Shown here piece after piece: positions 47,920 to 57,500 of a DNA stretch of 57,500 bases (position 1 is its first letter; each line of letters begins with the position of its first letter). The translations under genes and the position numbers were made by a program. Under the pieces are notes generated by a model. It saw only the letters and a program-made list of their open reading frames with translations. It did not search any database and was not told the DNA's origin. The DNA comes from Prorocentrum cordatum (taxonomy: Eukaryota > Sar > Dinophyceae > Prorocentrales > Prorocentraceae), in NCBI GenBank assembly GCA_963575745.1, contig CAUYUJ010019626.1, positions 95,001 through 152,500 of the forward strand, read 5' to 3'.

Positions 47920-48035
47920 CTCCTCCTCCTCCCCCTCCTCCTCCTCCTCCTCGTCCTCCTCCGCCTCCTCCTCCTCCTCCCCCTCAATCTCCTCCTCCTC
48001 CTCCTCCTCCTCCTCCGCCTCGTCCTGCGTACCCC
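47920..48035. repeat. TCC tract
   Basis: TCC triplets with few interruptions. It faces the GGA tract at 47375-47765 about 150 bp away, so the two could pair as a large hairpin. Confidence 0.9.
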
Positions 48036-48939
48036 CTGTGTGCGTGTGTTCTCGCCGTGTTTCACGCTTCATCCTTCTGTCAATATTGTGTTCCTGGTCT
48101 TCGCCACGCTGCTGTATCGTTGCTCCTCTCTTCTTCCTCCCTCCCTACTCGCCCCTTCCTCTCTCCTCAATCGACCCTTCTTGTTCTTTTCCGTTCCCTC
48201 CTGTCTCTTTCCTCCTTCCTCCATCCGCCCCAATATTCCTTCTCCACCTCCTCCTCCTCACCCTCACTTCTGCATCATCGCCCAAGTGTTAGCAGCGACA
48301 CGCCTACCCAGGCTCAGCGGAACGCGTGAAATGGAGAAGTGTCGCTCTGAACTGGGGATTTCGGATCTCTCCTTCCCTCTAAAAACATCGTTGTCATACC
48401 TCCTCGTATGCTCCATTATGCATTGCCCATTGCCCATGCTTCTGGTGTCATCTTCCTCCTCCCCATCCGATCAGTCAGTCCTCCTCCTTCTCCTCTTACT
48501 CCCAATCCTTGCCCAAATCTTCCCTTTCCTCCGCCTCCACCTCCTCCTCTTCCTTCTTCTCTTCGTCTTCAAGCATATCTATACGTTCTATACGTTCCCC
48601 TGGCATTTGATTTGGTGCATTGACAAGCATTTCAGTTTGGGGTTTGCTCTTCTGTTATGGCGCCGTTGGCGGCGATTGGGTGGCAAACTGATGTTGTGGT
48701 TTCCGCGTGTTGGTGTGCACTGTCAGGTGTAGTGGTATTCCCACTTCGGCGCACAAGGATTCCGTTCAAAATGAAGTAGGGCGAACGCAATTGCAGTCGT
48801 ACAATGTTGAGGATAATGATCAATCTGAGGTTGTTGGTGCCGTGCTACGCTGTCTCATGTAGTTTCCCTTGGTGTCCGTCGTGGATGTTCAGGGTGGAGG
48901 CTGGTATGTGGATTCGCTACGCGAAGGCTGTAAACTCTG
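48036..48939. other. no gene seen; pyrimidine-rich then unique AT-richer DNA
   Basis: TCTTCCTCC-rich sequence to about 48560, then ordinary DNA. No recognised exon. Confidence 0.5.
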
Positions 48940-49123
48940 TACTCCAGATTTCGTAATAAAAGGGAGGGGGTCTGGACCCTCCAAGACAAGCCATTTCAGA
49001 CCTCCCCCCGTGGGAGAACCCTCCAAAACATCGTCCCCAGACCCCCCCAGGCCCTCCAAGATAGCCTGGAAGAGACCCCCCCCGAAATGAGACCCCCCTC
49101 CCTTTATTACGAAATCTGGAGTA
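48940..49123. mobile_element. fold-back element F
   Basis: TACTCCAGATTTCGTAATAA with AAGGGAGGGGGTCT is mirrored by AGACCCCCCTCCCTTTATTA with CGAAATCTGGAGTA, giving arms of about 34 bp with one or two mismatches. Interior arms (CCTCCAAGACAAGCC / CCTCCAAGATAGCC) are direct repeats. 184 bp, single copy. Confidence 0.85.
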
Positions 49124-49337
49124 ACCTGCCTTCTTATCCTGCTCACGCTTGTTATCGCAGATCGATCTTCCTTTTGGCATCTGAATTCTTATTAGATCTT
49201 ATTTGCCATCCTCCTCCCCTATCCCCCATCCTGCTTGCTGCTTGCCCTCTTCCTCCTGCTTCTCCTCCTGTTCCTCATTCTCCTCCGCCGCCCAGTCCTC
49301 TCCGCCTGCTCCTTCCCCTCCTCCTCCTCTTCATTTT

Positions 49338-49544
49338 GGACACCCGAGATGGGCACGGAAACAATGGGCACTATGCCCAACAACAAATGTTGTCCCAAGC
49401 CAACAGCGGCCGCTGTTGGGCAGGCGGCCTCCTGTCTCGAACGGACACAGGCCGCGGCAGCGCGGACAGCGAGTCCTGTTCAAAATGAACAGGAATTGCT
49501 GTTGGGCATCGTACCCATTCTTTCCGTACCCATCTCGGGCGTCC
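49338..49544. mobile_element. family C inverted-repeat element, copy C2
   Basis: 207 bp, GGACACCCGAGATGGGCACG to CCATCTCGGGCGTCC. The interior AAATGTTGTCCCAAGCCAAC and TGTTCAAAATGAACAGGAAT matches C1 closely. Confidence 0.88.
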
Positions 49545-49699
49545 AGATTCATGATACTTCTCATCCTTTCACCTCCTCGCCCTCCTCCGGCAACAACAGA
49601 TCACCCTCTGCCCCCTCCGGCCATCCCTTTCACCTACTCCCCCGCCTCCTGACCCACTTCGCTCCCCTCCACTGCCCATCCTCCTCATCCTCCTATACA

Positions 49700-49865
49700 G
49701 GGCAGTTTTGAATACATGGGATTTTCAAACATATCGGATTTTCAATACATGATACATTGATTCATAAATTGATGCATGAACTCATCGTGTTTTAACACTA
49801 AATCACTGCATGTATTCATACATGATCCGCACGCGGAGCATGTATCAAAAACGGCACTGCATACT
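49700..49865. repeat. AT-rich low-copy repeat R, copy 2
   Basis: TTGATGCATGAACTC, ATACATGATCCGCACGCGGA and CAAAAACGGCACTGCATAC match copy 1 at 1900-2035. This copy has extra CGGATTTTCAATACATG words at its left. Confidence 0.75.
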
Positions 49866-49923
49866 GTCATCCTCACCCTGCTGCACCTCCTCCTGCTCCT
49901 GCCGGCGGGCGACCGAGCTCTCC

Positions 49924-50118
49924 TCGGGAGCGGCCAAGAGGGGGGTGTCCAAGAGGGGGGGGGTGCAAATCATGACCAGCGGCATGTGCGCGGCCCAGCG
50001 GGGGGGCCTGGGACGTAATAAAATAAGAAGAGGCGCTATGAAATCTGAGGGAAAATCATGGCCCGCGCCATGAAATCCACCCCCCCCTAGTCATCACCCC
50101 CCTCTTTTCCGCTCCCGA
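49924..50118. mobile_element. family E inverted-repeat element, copy E2
   Basis: 195 bp, TCGGGAGCGGCCAAGAGGGG to CCCTCTTTTCCGCTCCCGA. It differs from E1 mainly by two extra G in a G-run and a few substitutions (CATAAT/CGTAAT), so the copies are recent. Confidence 0.88.
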
Positions 50119-50311
50119 TCTCCTGCGCATGCGCTCCTGCCTCCGGCCCGCCGGCCTTCTGGTCCGCACCCTCCTCCTTGAAGCTCTTGGACACGACCTC
50201 GACCTTGCTCGCCACGAGGAAGGCAGAGTCCACAGGCCCCCGCCGGGCGAGGGGCACGCGATGGAGGCGGAAGAGGCCAGGTGGCGACGGCGCAAGGAGA
50301 AGACCAAGCTT

Positions 50312-50450
50312 GGGTCGGGCATGTCTTCCTACAGACGGGATCTGGAGGAAACGTACCAAAAATCAAAGACATCAACATGAAATAAAAATCGTCCCCGTAC
50401 GATTTGTTGATTGGTTTCAATATTCCTTCTGGAGAGGGACATTAGGCGCC
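50312..50450. mobile_element. family A element, copy A10, right end truncated
   Basis: Left end GGTCGGGCATGTCTTCCTAC; interior AAAAATCGTCCCCGTACGAT; right part CTTCTGGAGAGGGACATT. The last bases are replaced by the 107-bp tandem repeat that follows. Confidence 0.78.
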
Positions 50451-50451
50451 C

Positions 50452-50668
50452 GAGTTATCCGGGGTAACTCGGGTCCGGGGTAACTCGGGTTTGGATCCCC
50501 GCAAAAACGAGCCCGAATTAGCCCTGACCTGAATTACCCCTGATGATTTGGGGCTCTGGACGCCCGAACTACCCGGGGTAACTCGGGTCCGGGGTAATTC
50601 GGGTTCGGAATCCCGAAAAACGAACCCGAGTTAGCCCTGACCCGAGCTACCCCTGATGATTCGGGGCT
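50452..50668. repeat. two tandem 107-bp units with internal inverted repeats
   Basis: Each unit has GGGGTAACTCGGGTCCGGGG, TAGCCCTGACC, TACCCCTGATGATT and GGGGCTCTG. CCCGAGTTA/TAACTCGGG words inside each unit can form a cruciform. Confidence 0.85.
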
Positions 50669-50894
50669 CTGAGGACATGCACGACTTAACGTCAAGCCGA
50701 CCCTCGCCGAGAGCGAGCGTGTGACCAAAACGCCGTCTTGCTGGACCCTCCGCCCGCCACATGACCAGGAAGGCACCCGCGGGTGCCTGGGGAGAAAAGC
50801 AGCCGCTCATTCCTAGAGGGGCAAGAATCGGCGACGGAGGCGCCAGGGACCCCGCGCAGATCCAAGAGATCCGAAGCGACATCCAAAGTGCGTG
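50669..50894. other. no gene seen; family D fragment
   Basis: GGCGCCAGGGACC, CGCGCAGATCCAAGAGATCC near 50850 matches one arm of family D without its partner. Confidence 0.5.
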
Positions 50895-51000
50895 TCTGTG
50901 TGTGTGTTTAGGCGTGTGTGTTGTGTTGTGTGGTGTGGTGTTGTGTGGTGTGGTGTGAGGTGTGGTGTGGGTGTGGGTGTGGTGTGGGTGTGGGTCAAGT
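50895..51000. repeat. GT/GTGTG array
   Basis: GTGTGTGTTTAGGCGTGTGT then TGTGGTGTGGTG, about 105 bp. The Cys/Val frame is an artefact. Confidence 0.92.
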
Positions 51001-51109
51001 TAGCCAGCTCGAACGAGCGAGAGGGCTCCGTCCACTCCCACCCGCCCTCCCACAACATAAGAAGCAAGCGCGTCGCGTCCGACGCCCGTCGTTTATCTTA
51101 TATCGTGGG

Positions 51110-52070
51110 CGGCTAGACGTTCCCCGCGCGCGATGTGCGCCGCGTCTCATATGTGCAGGTCCCGGGCCAGCCCCACGGGCCAGAGGCGTGCTAAGATCTC
51201 CGGTAACTAGTTCACAATCTTCTAATTTGCGCGCGCGGGGCGGCCACTGGGGGCCCCCGGACGAAAAAAAACCCGAGCAGGTCCTGGGCACGCCGGTCCC
51301 AGCGATGGTTTTCTTCTTCGGCGCTGATTTCCAGGTCCCAGAGCGCCCCAGGAACGCCCCAAGAGAGCCGAGACGCCCCCGAGACGATCCGAGGGGCTCT
51401 GAGTCGCCGAAAGATCGTTCCACGACGCCCAAGATGGCCTCCAGACGGCCGTAGCGCCAAGAAACCGCGTGGGGTTGCCCCAGAAGTCCGCGCGCGCTGT
51501 GCGCCGCGCCCCATTCCTGCCACGCATTTCGCATCGTGGAGGACAAGACAGGCCATGATGAAAGGAAAAAAGGCAATTCGGTATTCTTTTTTACAATCAG
51601 GATGGGAGGACCCGCAGCCCGCATGGACGTCCGCGCGCGACGCGCGCCGCGTCCCATTCCTGCCACATATTTCGCAGCGTCGGCGACAAGGGGGGCCATC
51701 TGAAAGGAAAAAACGCAGACTTTGTATTGATCTTTTACAATCAGGATGTGCGGGCCCGGATTGACGGCCGCGCGCGCGCGCGATGTGCGCCGCGTCCCAT
51801 ATGTACACCGCGTCCCACTGCTGCCACATATTTCGCACTGTCGGCGACAAGGCAGGCCATGCTGAGATGAAAAAGCAAAGACTTTGTATTGATTTTTTAC
51901 GGTCAGGATGGACGGGCCCAGATTGACTGCCGCGCGCGATGTGCGCCGCGTCCTATTCCTGCCACGCTTTTCGCATCGTCGACGACAAGAAAGACAATGT
52001 TGAGAAGAAAAACTGCCACTTTGCATTGATTTTTTACAGTCAGGATGGGAGGTCCCGGATCGGGCCCCTA
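51110..52070. repeat. diverged tandem repeat of about 130-160 bp units
   Basis: Units carry CGCGCGATGTGCGCCGCGTC, CCTGCCACRYATTTCGCA, CGGCGACAAG and TTGATTTTTTACARTCAGGA in the same order. Four clear units lie in 51490-52065, with a partial unit at 51115-51190. The first two are separated by a CCAAGATGGCC patch (51330-51450). Confidence 0.85.
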
Positions 52071-52275
52071 TCGGCCGGAATACGAGGTAGGTGGGGCTAT
52101 ATTCTAATAAAGAACAAGGATGTGTGTGTGTGTGCGCGTTCTGCAATTTTGTTTGTTCCCTACCTAGGCTCTGCCTAGAGGGTTCTTACTCTCTTAGCTT
52201 AAAGGGGCCGGGCAGTGGAAAGCGCCCCGGGCGGTTCCCCCAGTCCCCGCCCCGCGGTTCCCCCAGTCGCCTGGG
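52071..52275. other. no gene seen
   Basis: Short TG run near 52120-52135, then GC-rich DNA with GCGGTTCCCCCAGTC twice (52228 and 52253). Confidence 0.5.
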
Positions 52276-52742
52276 AGCTTTAGCTTTAGCTTTAGCTTAG
52301 CTTTAGCTTAGCTTTAGCTGAGCTGTAGCTTAGGTTTAGCTTAGCTTTAGCTTAGCTTTACCTTAACTGTAGCTTAGCTTTAGCTCAGCTTTAGCTTAGC
52401 TTTAGCTGAGCTGTAGCTTAGCTTTAGCTTAGCTTTAGCTTATAGTTAGCTTAACTTTAGCTTAGCTTTAGCTAAGCTTTAGCTCAGATGTAGCTAAGCT
52501 TTAGCTTAGCTTTAGCTTAGATTTAGCTTAGCTTTAGTTTAGCTGTAGCTTAGCTTCATCTTAGCTTTAGCTTTAGCTTAGCTTTAGCTTAGCTCTAGCC
52601 TAGCTCCAGCTTAGCCTTAGCTTAGCTTTAGCTTAGCTTGAGCTTAGCTTGAGCTTAGCTTGAGCTTAGCTTTAGCTTAGCTTAGCTTTGTTTTAGGTAA
52701 GCTTCAGCTAAGCTTTAGCTTAGCTTTAGCTTAGCTTTACTC
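52276..52742. repeat. 11-bp AGCTTTAGCTT minisatellite
   Basis: About 42 units of AGCTTTAGCTT with variants (GAGCTGTAGCTT, AGCTTGAGCTT). Every unit contains AGCT, so the array is rich in short palindromes. Confidence 0.95.
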
Positions 52743-53780
52743 TTACTACTAATGCTGCTTTCCTAGGGGCTCCAACTCCTAGGTAGGGTCGCACTGGGAT
52801 AATTTGATCTTCGCGGCGGAAAGCGCATTCGCTCAAAGAAAGGAGCGGGGAGTGCTCCACGGGGCCCGCGCGTGGCAGGAGCCGGGCAGGGCGCGCTGGT
52901 GGCGGAGGAGGGGGGGAGAGGGAGGCGCACGGCGCAGGGCTGCACGACTGCGGGGGCGACGGGCAAAGTCATGGCATCGCGCCAGCTCGCGTCTGCCACG
53001 AGGTCGTGTCGTGGCGTCGGCCTGGTTCTCGCAGAGAGACGGGGGGGGGTCCCATGACGATGCGGTGCAGACCGTGGCCTCGAAACCCTGCACGACCTGC
53101 TGACCGCGCGGTCCGTCACCGCACGTTCTGGGACCATGGAGGCCCCAGTCACCCGAGGCATACGGCTAATTCGTGTCGTGCCGACTTCGGCGCTGGCTTC
53201 TGACAACGCAAAGATCGTGCAACCGTGAACGAGCGGTTATCGCAAAATCAGATCGTTCAACATCGACCGATTCTGGGTCACCGGCGGCGTTCAACCTTGA
53301 ACGCTGGCGGCCTGGCGGGGTCGCCGCTGGTCGACACGACGCGAACCTACCGTACTCGGAAAACAGCCCAACGGCCGGAGTTCCAAAACTCGGGGGTTGC
53401 TCAAGGTGCCCCAGGCCCAAGGTGCTCCCAACTAGATGGTCGCTCCATCTTGGAGCCTCTGGGGCCCCTGGACCTCGTGCGGAGGGGCGCTCTGGAGGAT
53501 GGGGGGGCCTCCTCGGGCCGGGGGCGCTTCCGGCAGCACCCGGCCCCTCCTCCCCCCGCCCCCTCCCTGGTGACAGCCCCGCCTCGGCCTCGCCCCCCCC
53601 CCCCGGCCTCGGCGGCCTCGGCCCCGCCTCGGCCTCGGGAGCCCCAACGCTGCGCGGCCAGCCCGGACCTGCGCCGGCTCACCGCACGGTGTGCGCGCCG
53701 CGCCGCGGGGCCCCCGAGGGCGAGGGAAACGAGGGCCGCAGCCGCCCACGGCAGAGCCACCCGCGGCCCCCGAGCACGGA

Positions 53781-53789
<9 letters not shown>
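52743..53789. other. no gene recognised; GC-rich DNA next to the retrotransposon
   Basis: Frames are open on both strands (for example 53173-53940 plus) but with no family features. The last part may be the 3' untranslated region of the retrotransposon, which is read on the minus strand. Confidence 0.45.
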
Positions 53790-53811
<22 letters not shown>

Positions 53812-53876
53812 AGAGGAGGAGGAGGAGGAGGAGGAGGAGGAGGAGGAGGAGGAGGAGGAGGAGGAGGAGGAGGAGC
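53790..53876. repeat. GGA tract (TCC on the retrotransposon strand)
   Basis: About 85 bp of GGA triplets about 60 bp beyond the retrotransposon stop codon. In the sense strand of the element this is a TCC tract, possibly the tail or the 3' insertion border. Confidence 0.92.
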
Positions 53877-53936
53877 TCGGCAACGGCTAGAAAGGTGCCA
53901 CCACATTAAACATGCATCAAACAAACTCCAAACGAG

Positions 53937-56900
53937 TTAGGGAGGGTCCAAGTCCTCCTCGGGCGGCACAACCTGCCGTCGGCGCTCTTGCGCTCGAGCG
54001 CCGAGCGATTCAGCCTCTTCCCGAAAGCTGAACCCGTAAAGTGAAAGGCCTCGCTGAAGGTCGACCCCCGTCCCAGCCCAAACCCTCCCAATCCCGCCCG
54101 ACGAAGAAGCCAGAGAGCCTCTGGATTTAGGTGGCGCGAGCAACGGGAGGTCGTCCAGACCCATCTTGGCGGCGAGGTAGTCTCGAGCTGGGTCCGATAA
54201 CACGGTCGCTCGCGAGACCCGAAAATCTTTTTTCGAAGGATGGCGGCCCTGCAAAATCCAAGCCAACTGCCTCTCACGACGCTGGGAACGATGGCCCAGA
54301 CAATCCGACGCGAGAGCAGTCTTGCCACCGTGCCCTCCGACGGTGCAGACTGAACCGCAACGGGTGCAGAAGGCCAGGGAGCCAGCGGCCGCCCCAGCGG
54401 GGTCAGTGACCCCACACTCTATGATGTCGTGGGCGCGGGCCGGCCAGACATGGAGGTCGGGCCACTCGGCCCTGCCCTCCTCACCGTCGTCGCCCACCCC
54501 TCCCGACTCCCGACCCGTCCCGCCACTCCCAATAGGAGGCCGCCGTACGGAGCCACAATCAAAACGGCCAGGAGGAGAAGGCTCGGAAGGAGGAGGAGGA
54601 TCATCAGGGAGAGGAGGGACCTCAAGGGTGATGTGCCTCAGCCAATCGATGCCGACATGGTCGAACTGCCCACTGTCCCCGATCCGAGCTTCTTGCTCAG
54701 CTGAGAACTTGCACAACAGCCGGGACAACTCAAAGCAACCATCGACGACGGCACGATCAGCGGCAGAGATTCGACCCAATGAGGCGCCTCGCTTGGCATA
54801 TTCATCGGCAGCCTTATTGCCGAAATACTCGAGACGGCTGAGCTGACCGTTCTCGACATCACGAAGGGTGCAATGGGCAGGAACTTTACGCCACCGCACT
54901 CCGTCGAGCTTATCAAACACATGCTGCCACATATGCGCCCGAGCATTATCGGGACAAACAGCTCCCGCGGGGTCCGAAACATACCCGAGAGTTCCGGCAC
55001 AGTCCCCATACAAGTTGGCCCCAGGGAACACAGTAGCATGGCGAACGAGAGAGACCACTGCATAGTCCTCACCGTCACGGGCGACCTGGGCTGGAGCTTC
55101 ACACACGGGCACGCGCCCCCAAATCGCACGAGCAACTTTCCCCCACCCGTCCGTAACGATCACCGCCCATCCCGCCGATCGAATCCTAGGGAGGGCAGGC
55201 TCGAAACACGAGCCGTCCAAGAACACATGGGCCCCTTCCCCGAGCACCAGCCCGTCGGCAGGCCAATTGTGCCTATAGACCGTGGCCTCAGGGGGTTCGG
55301 AGGGGCGCGAGAACCAGCAAGTGGGGTCTGGGAGCACACACCTGGCGAACAACTCCTGGGCCCTAGACGAAAGAAGGCGCACTCTACCCGCTGCCCGGCG
55401 CAGGTCGGGGCTCAAAACATCCCGTCGCCACGCATCGTGGGCGGGGCAATCAAATCGACGATGAAACATGGTACCTGATGGGGCCAGGCAGGCCAGGCAG
55501 GCAGGGGGTATGTCCTGACAGGCGTCATGAAACCGCCGCTGGCACCAATACCTGTTGGTAACAAGGCTGCGCAAGCAGTGACGACAATGATCAGACCAAG
55601 CTGAGCCTTGCTTCGAGATCAGAACCAGAGCCGGCTTGAGACAGATGGGGCCGCGCCATTCGGCTCCAAAATCACTCTGCCTAGCCTGCTCTCCCATTGC
55701 AATCGCTTCCTCACACGCCTCGCGCACGCGAAGGGCGAAGAAGGCCGGGGACAACACAGACAAACTCCAGGAGCGACCCGCCTGGTCAATCAGGACCTCG
55801 CTTGGGACATCCAACCTCCAACCAATCCGAGCAAGCGTTAACACAAGAGCGGCAAGAGGTTGCTTGGCGGAGCCCCAGGGTTTAGGTTTCCTCGCAGACA
55901 CGAGTGCATCGTCAAACGCAGAGAGGAGGACCTGCTTCGTGACACTGCGGTGCCACCAGACAGAAACAAATGACTTGACGGCGTCCACCGCCGTCGAAAC
56001 AAGAGGATCCCGCTGGGGGGGCCCGCAAAGAAGGAAGGTGAGGCCGAGGGGGGATCCAGGCTGGAGGGGGCCAAAAGACCTGGCAGAGGCCACCCTCAGA
56101 GTCCTCAGAGCCGAATTCCCAAGACCATTAATGTGCGCCCCCCACGTGGCCTTAGCGACTGGGCCCGCTCTGTGCACCCGAGAAGCCTCCCTCCCCCGCC
56201 CAATCTTCGAGAGCCGAATCGCAGCGGCCGACGATTCGAGGAGGCGCTTGTTTTGTACAGGCACGCGGCGAGCCTTGCCGTCAGAAGCGTCGCCATCCAG
56301 GTCACGGTGGGTGGTGGCCAGGAAGGACTCGTCGAACGGCCAGTCGGGGTCGTCCAGCAGAGCCTCGAGCAACTCAGGGCTCGAACACAGGAAGCAGGTC
56401 GTGTCCAAGTTGAGCGGAAGGTCGAGCTCATTCATCTGAGTGGCTACAATCGTGGCTGCTTTGACCAATTGCCGAGCCACAATGCGGAGAGAACCCACAG
56501 CATGCACCTTCGAGTCGTCCACCAAGTTCAGCGGCCGGCAGACAGGCGTCTCAATGGCAATAGTCCGTAAAACGCACAGGGTCATGAGCTTCACGGTGCC
56601 AGTCGCGCAGCTGCAACCCGCGATCACCGTGCTGTTGGGGACAACCAGGCGCGAGGTCGCGCCAAGCCAGCGGGCCCGCCTGGGTCCACGGTAGACCGCG
56701 CACAGGCATCGCAGCAGCTGCTCGTCAAAGCCGTAGTGCCTGCCAGCCTCGCGCATGGCGCCGTGGGAGATGTTCTCGTAAAACTTCCGCACGTCGTAGT
56801 ACAGAGTGCCGCTGACGAAGCCGTGGCGCTTAGCATGCACCACCAGCAGGTTGTGAATGTAAGCAGCTCTGTCGGCCGCCGCACCGCCGGACTTGCCCCA

Positions 56901-57500
56901 AAAGAAGCTGGCATCCACACTGTGTTCCCAAGCGCGAACTCGTTGCTGTTGTACCCTGGACCATGCGCGGGGCCATAGGCCCAGGAGCCCTATCGGCCGA
57001 CAGCCGACGTCAGGAGGAGGCTTGGGAATGAAAACGAACATCGTCGTCCAAAGCTCGGGGACTTCGGCAGTGAGCTCAAACCGGTTTAAGATGGCCGCAA
57101 ATCGAGCAACCAAGGCGTCCGAGAGCTCCCCGAGCAGCCGCGGATGAAAGGAGTCCCAGCCCAGGCCTTTCCTCCTGCCGAAGAAGAGGATGGCCGAGCG
57201 CACCTGCGAGACACTGATGGGCTCAAGGGTTGTCGCCACATTCCACTCGGAGGCGTGCTGCTCATCATTCCTCGAGTCCTTGATCCAAAGCGGAAGCCAC
57301 TCCTGCAAAACGCCCTCAACCGCCAGCGAGCCCACCTGCGGCAGGGAATCAACGTCGCCAGGCAGGGATACAGGGAGAGGCTCGACAATCTTCGGCTTAA
57401 TAAGCTTGTGCGCAATCCTCCCGGGGCCGTCGAGGGCCGACTTGCCGAAATCTCGCCATAGCTTGGCCTTGGCAGCCGCGTCAGCTCGCCTGCGCACGGC
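53937..57500 (-). mobile_element. non-LTR retrotransposon polyprotein (RT and RNase H), 5' cut by the window edge
   Basis: One open frame of at least 1,187 codons, ending TAA at 53937 and still open at 57500. Residues are counted from the codon at 57497. The reverse transcriptase runs from GLGWDSFHPRLL (about 111-122), through RPIGLL (167), the motif A Asp in LYYDVRKFYENISH (about 235) and the motif C VDD (326-328), which replaces the usual YxDD. A CxxC...H...C cluster follows at about 667-684. The RNase H domain has DGS (761), the GED Glu (810), GDCAGT (832), PAHCT (875) and NKAADEYAKRGA (894-905), so its Asp/Glu/Asp/Asp residues are present. The C-terminus holds FCTRCG and CLGH, a further Cys/His cluster, then LQGRHP. 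The endonuclease part is beyond the edge. No stop or frameshift is seen, so it is a young copy. Confidence 0.93.

Noticed and set aside
52276-52742. telomere-like repeat
   Set aside because: The unit is AGCTTTAGCTT, not a TTTAGGG-type repeat, and it is internal with many variants.
46800-53900. N-terminal ATPase exons of Hsp90
   Set aside because: The Glu-Leu-Ile-Ser-Asn-x-x-Asp-Ala and Gly-Val-Gly-Phe-Tyr-Ser blocks were not seen on the minus strand; they probably lie further right.
53173-53940. 255-codon plus-strand ORF
   Set aside because: High GC plus the GGA tract keep it open; no family features, and it lies antisense to the retrotransposon tail.
1-57500. tRNA or rRNA genes
   Set aside because: No cloverleaf with a conserved T-loop and no rRNA core sequence was noticed on either strand by eye; a covariance-model scan would be needed to exclude a diverged tRNA.

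Overview
The window looks like nuclear DNA of a dinoflagellate, probably a GC-rich free-living lineage (Prorocentrum-like; inference only). The reasons are: coding DNA that appears as short exons scattered among repeats, several introns that begin with GA instead of GT, an AG|G style of splice junction with the exon edge repeated at both ends of the intron, and a non-LTR retrotransposon whose RT, RNase H and C-terminal Cys/His layout I recognise from dinoflagellates. No rRNA, tRNA, CRISPR array or bacterial-style operon is visible.

The main gene is on the minus strand: an Hsp90-family chaperone with organelle-type features. Eleven exons (a to k) lie between 46795 and 6917. They total about 1.28 kb of coding sequence in 39.9 kb and run in order from the end of the N-terminal ATPase domain, through the charged linker and middle domain, into the C-terminal domain. 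The start and end of the gene lie outside the window. Most of these exons were found by translating both strands and matching Hsp90 family blocks, because they are too short to stand out as ORFs. Introns run from about 0.6 kb to 22.4 kb and can all be drawn in phase 0.

The introns and flanks are packed with short inverted-repeat elements. Family A (about 155-195 bp, ten copies or remnants), family B (three copies of exactly 171 bp), family C (two copies of exactly 207 bp), family E (193 and 195 bp), the palindromic family D and several single fold-backs behave like MITEs. Several sit within 20-60 bp of Hsp90 splice sites, and one intron is bounded by a perfect 12-bp direct repeat. This is the pattern expected of introner elements: transposons that insert into exons and become introns.

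The 22.4-kb intron (34417 to 12055) holds three decayed or orphan coding regions on the same strand: 30918-26944 (a large degraded, possibly transposase-like gene), 20942-19565 and 15666-15180. The rest is tandem repeats: triplet (GGA/TCC, GAC, CAT) tracts, a 26-bp minisatellite, a 1.1-kb hexanucleotide array and dispersed low-copy repeats.

The right end (57500 to 53937, minus strand) is the C-terminal part of a non-LTR retrotransposon polyprotein with an open frame across the part seen. The left end (1-6916) is repeats and MITEs with no recognisable exon. Genes and mobile DNA are interwoven here: the Hsp90 gene is the host, and the small elements seem to have supplied much of its intron sequence.
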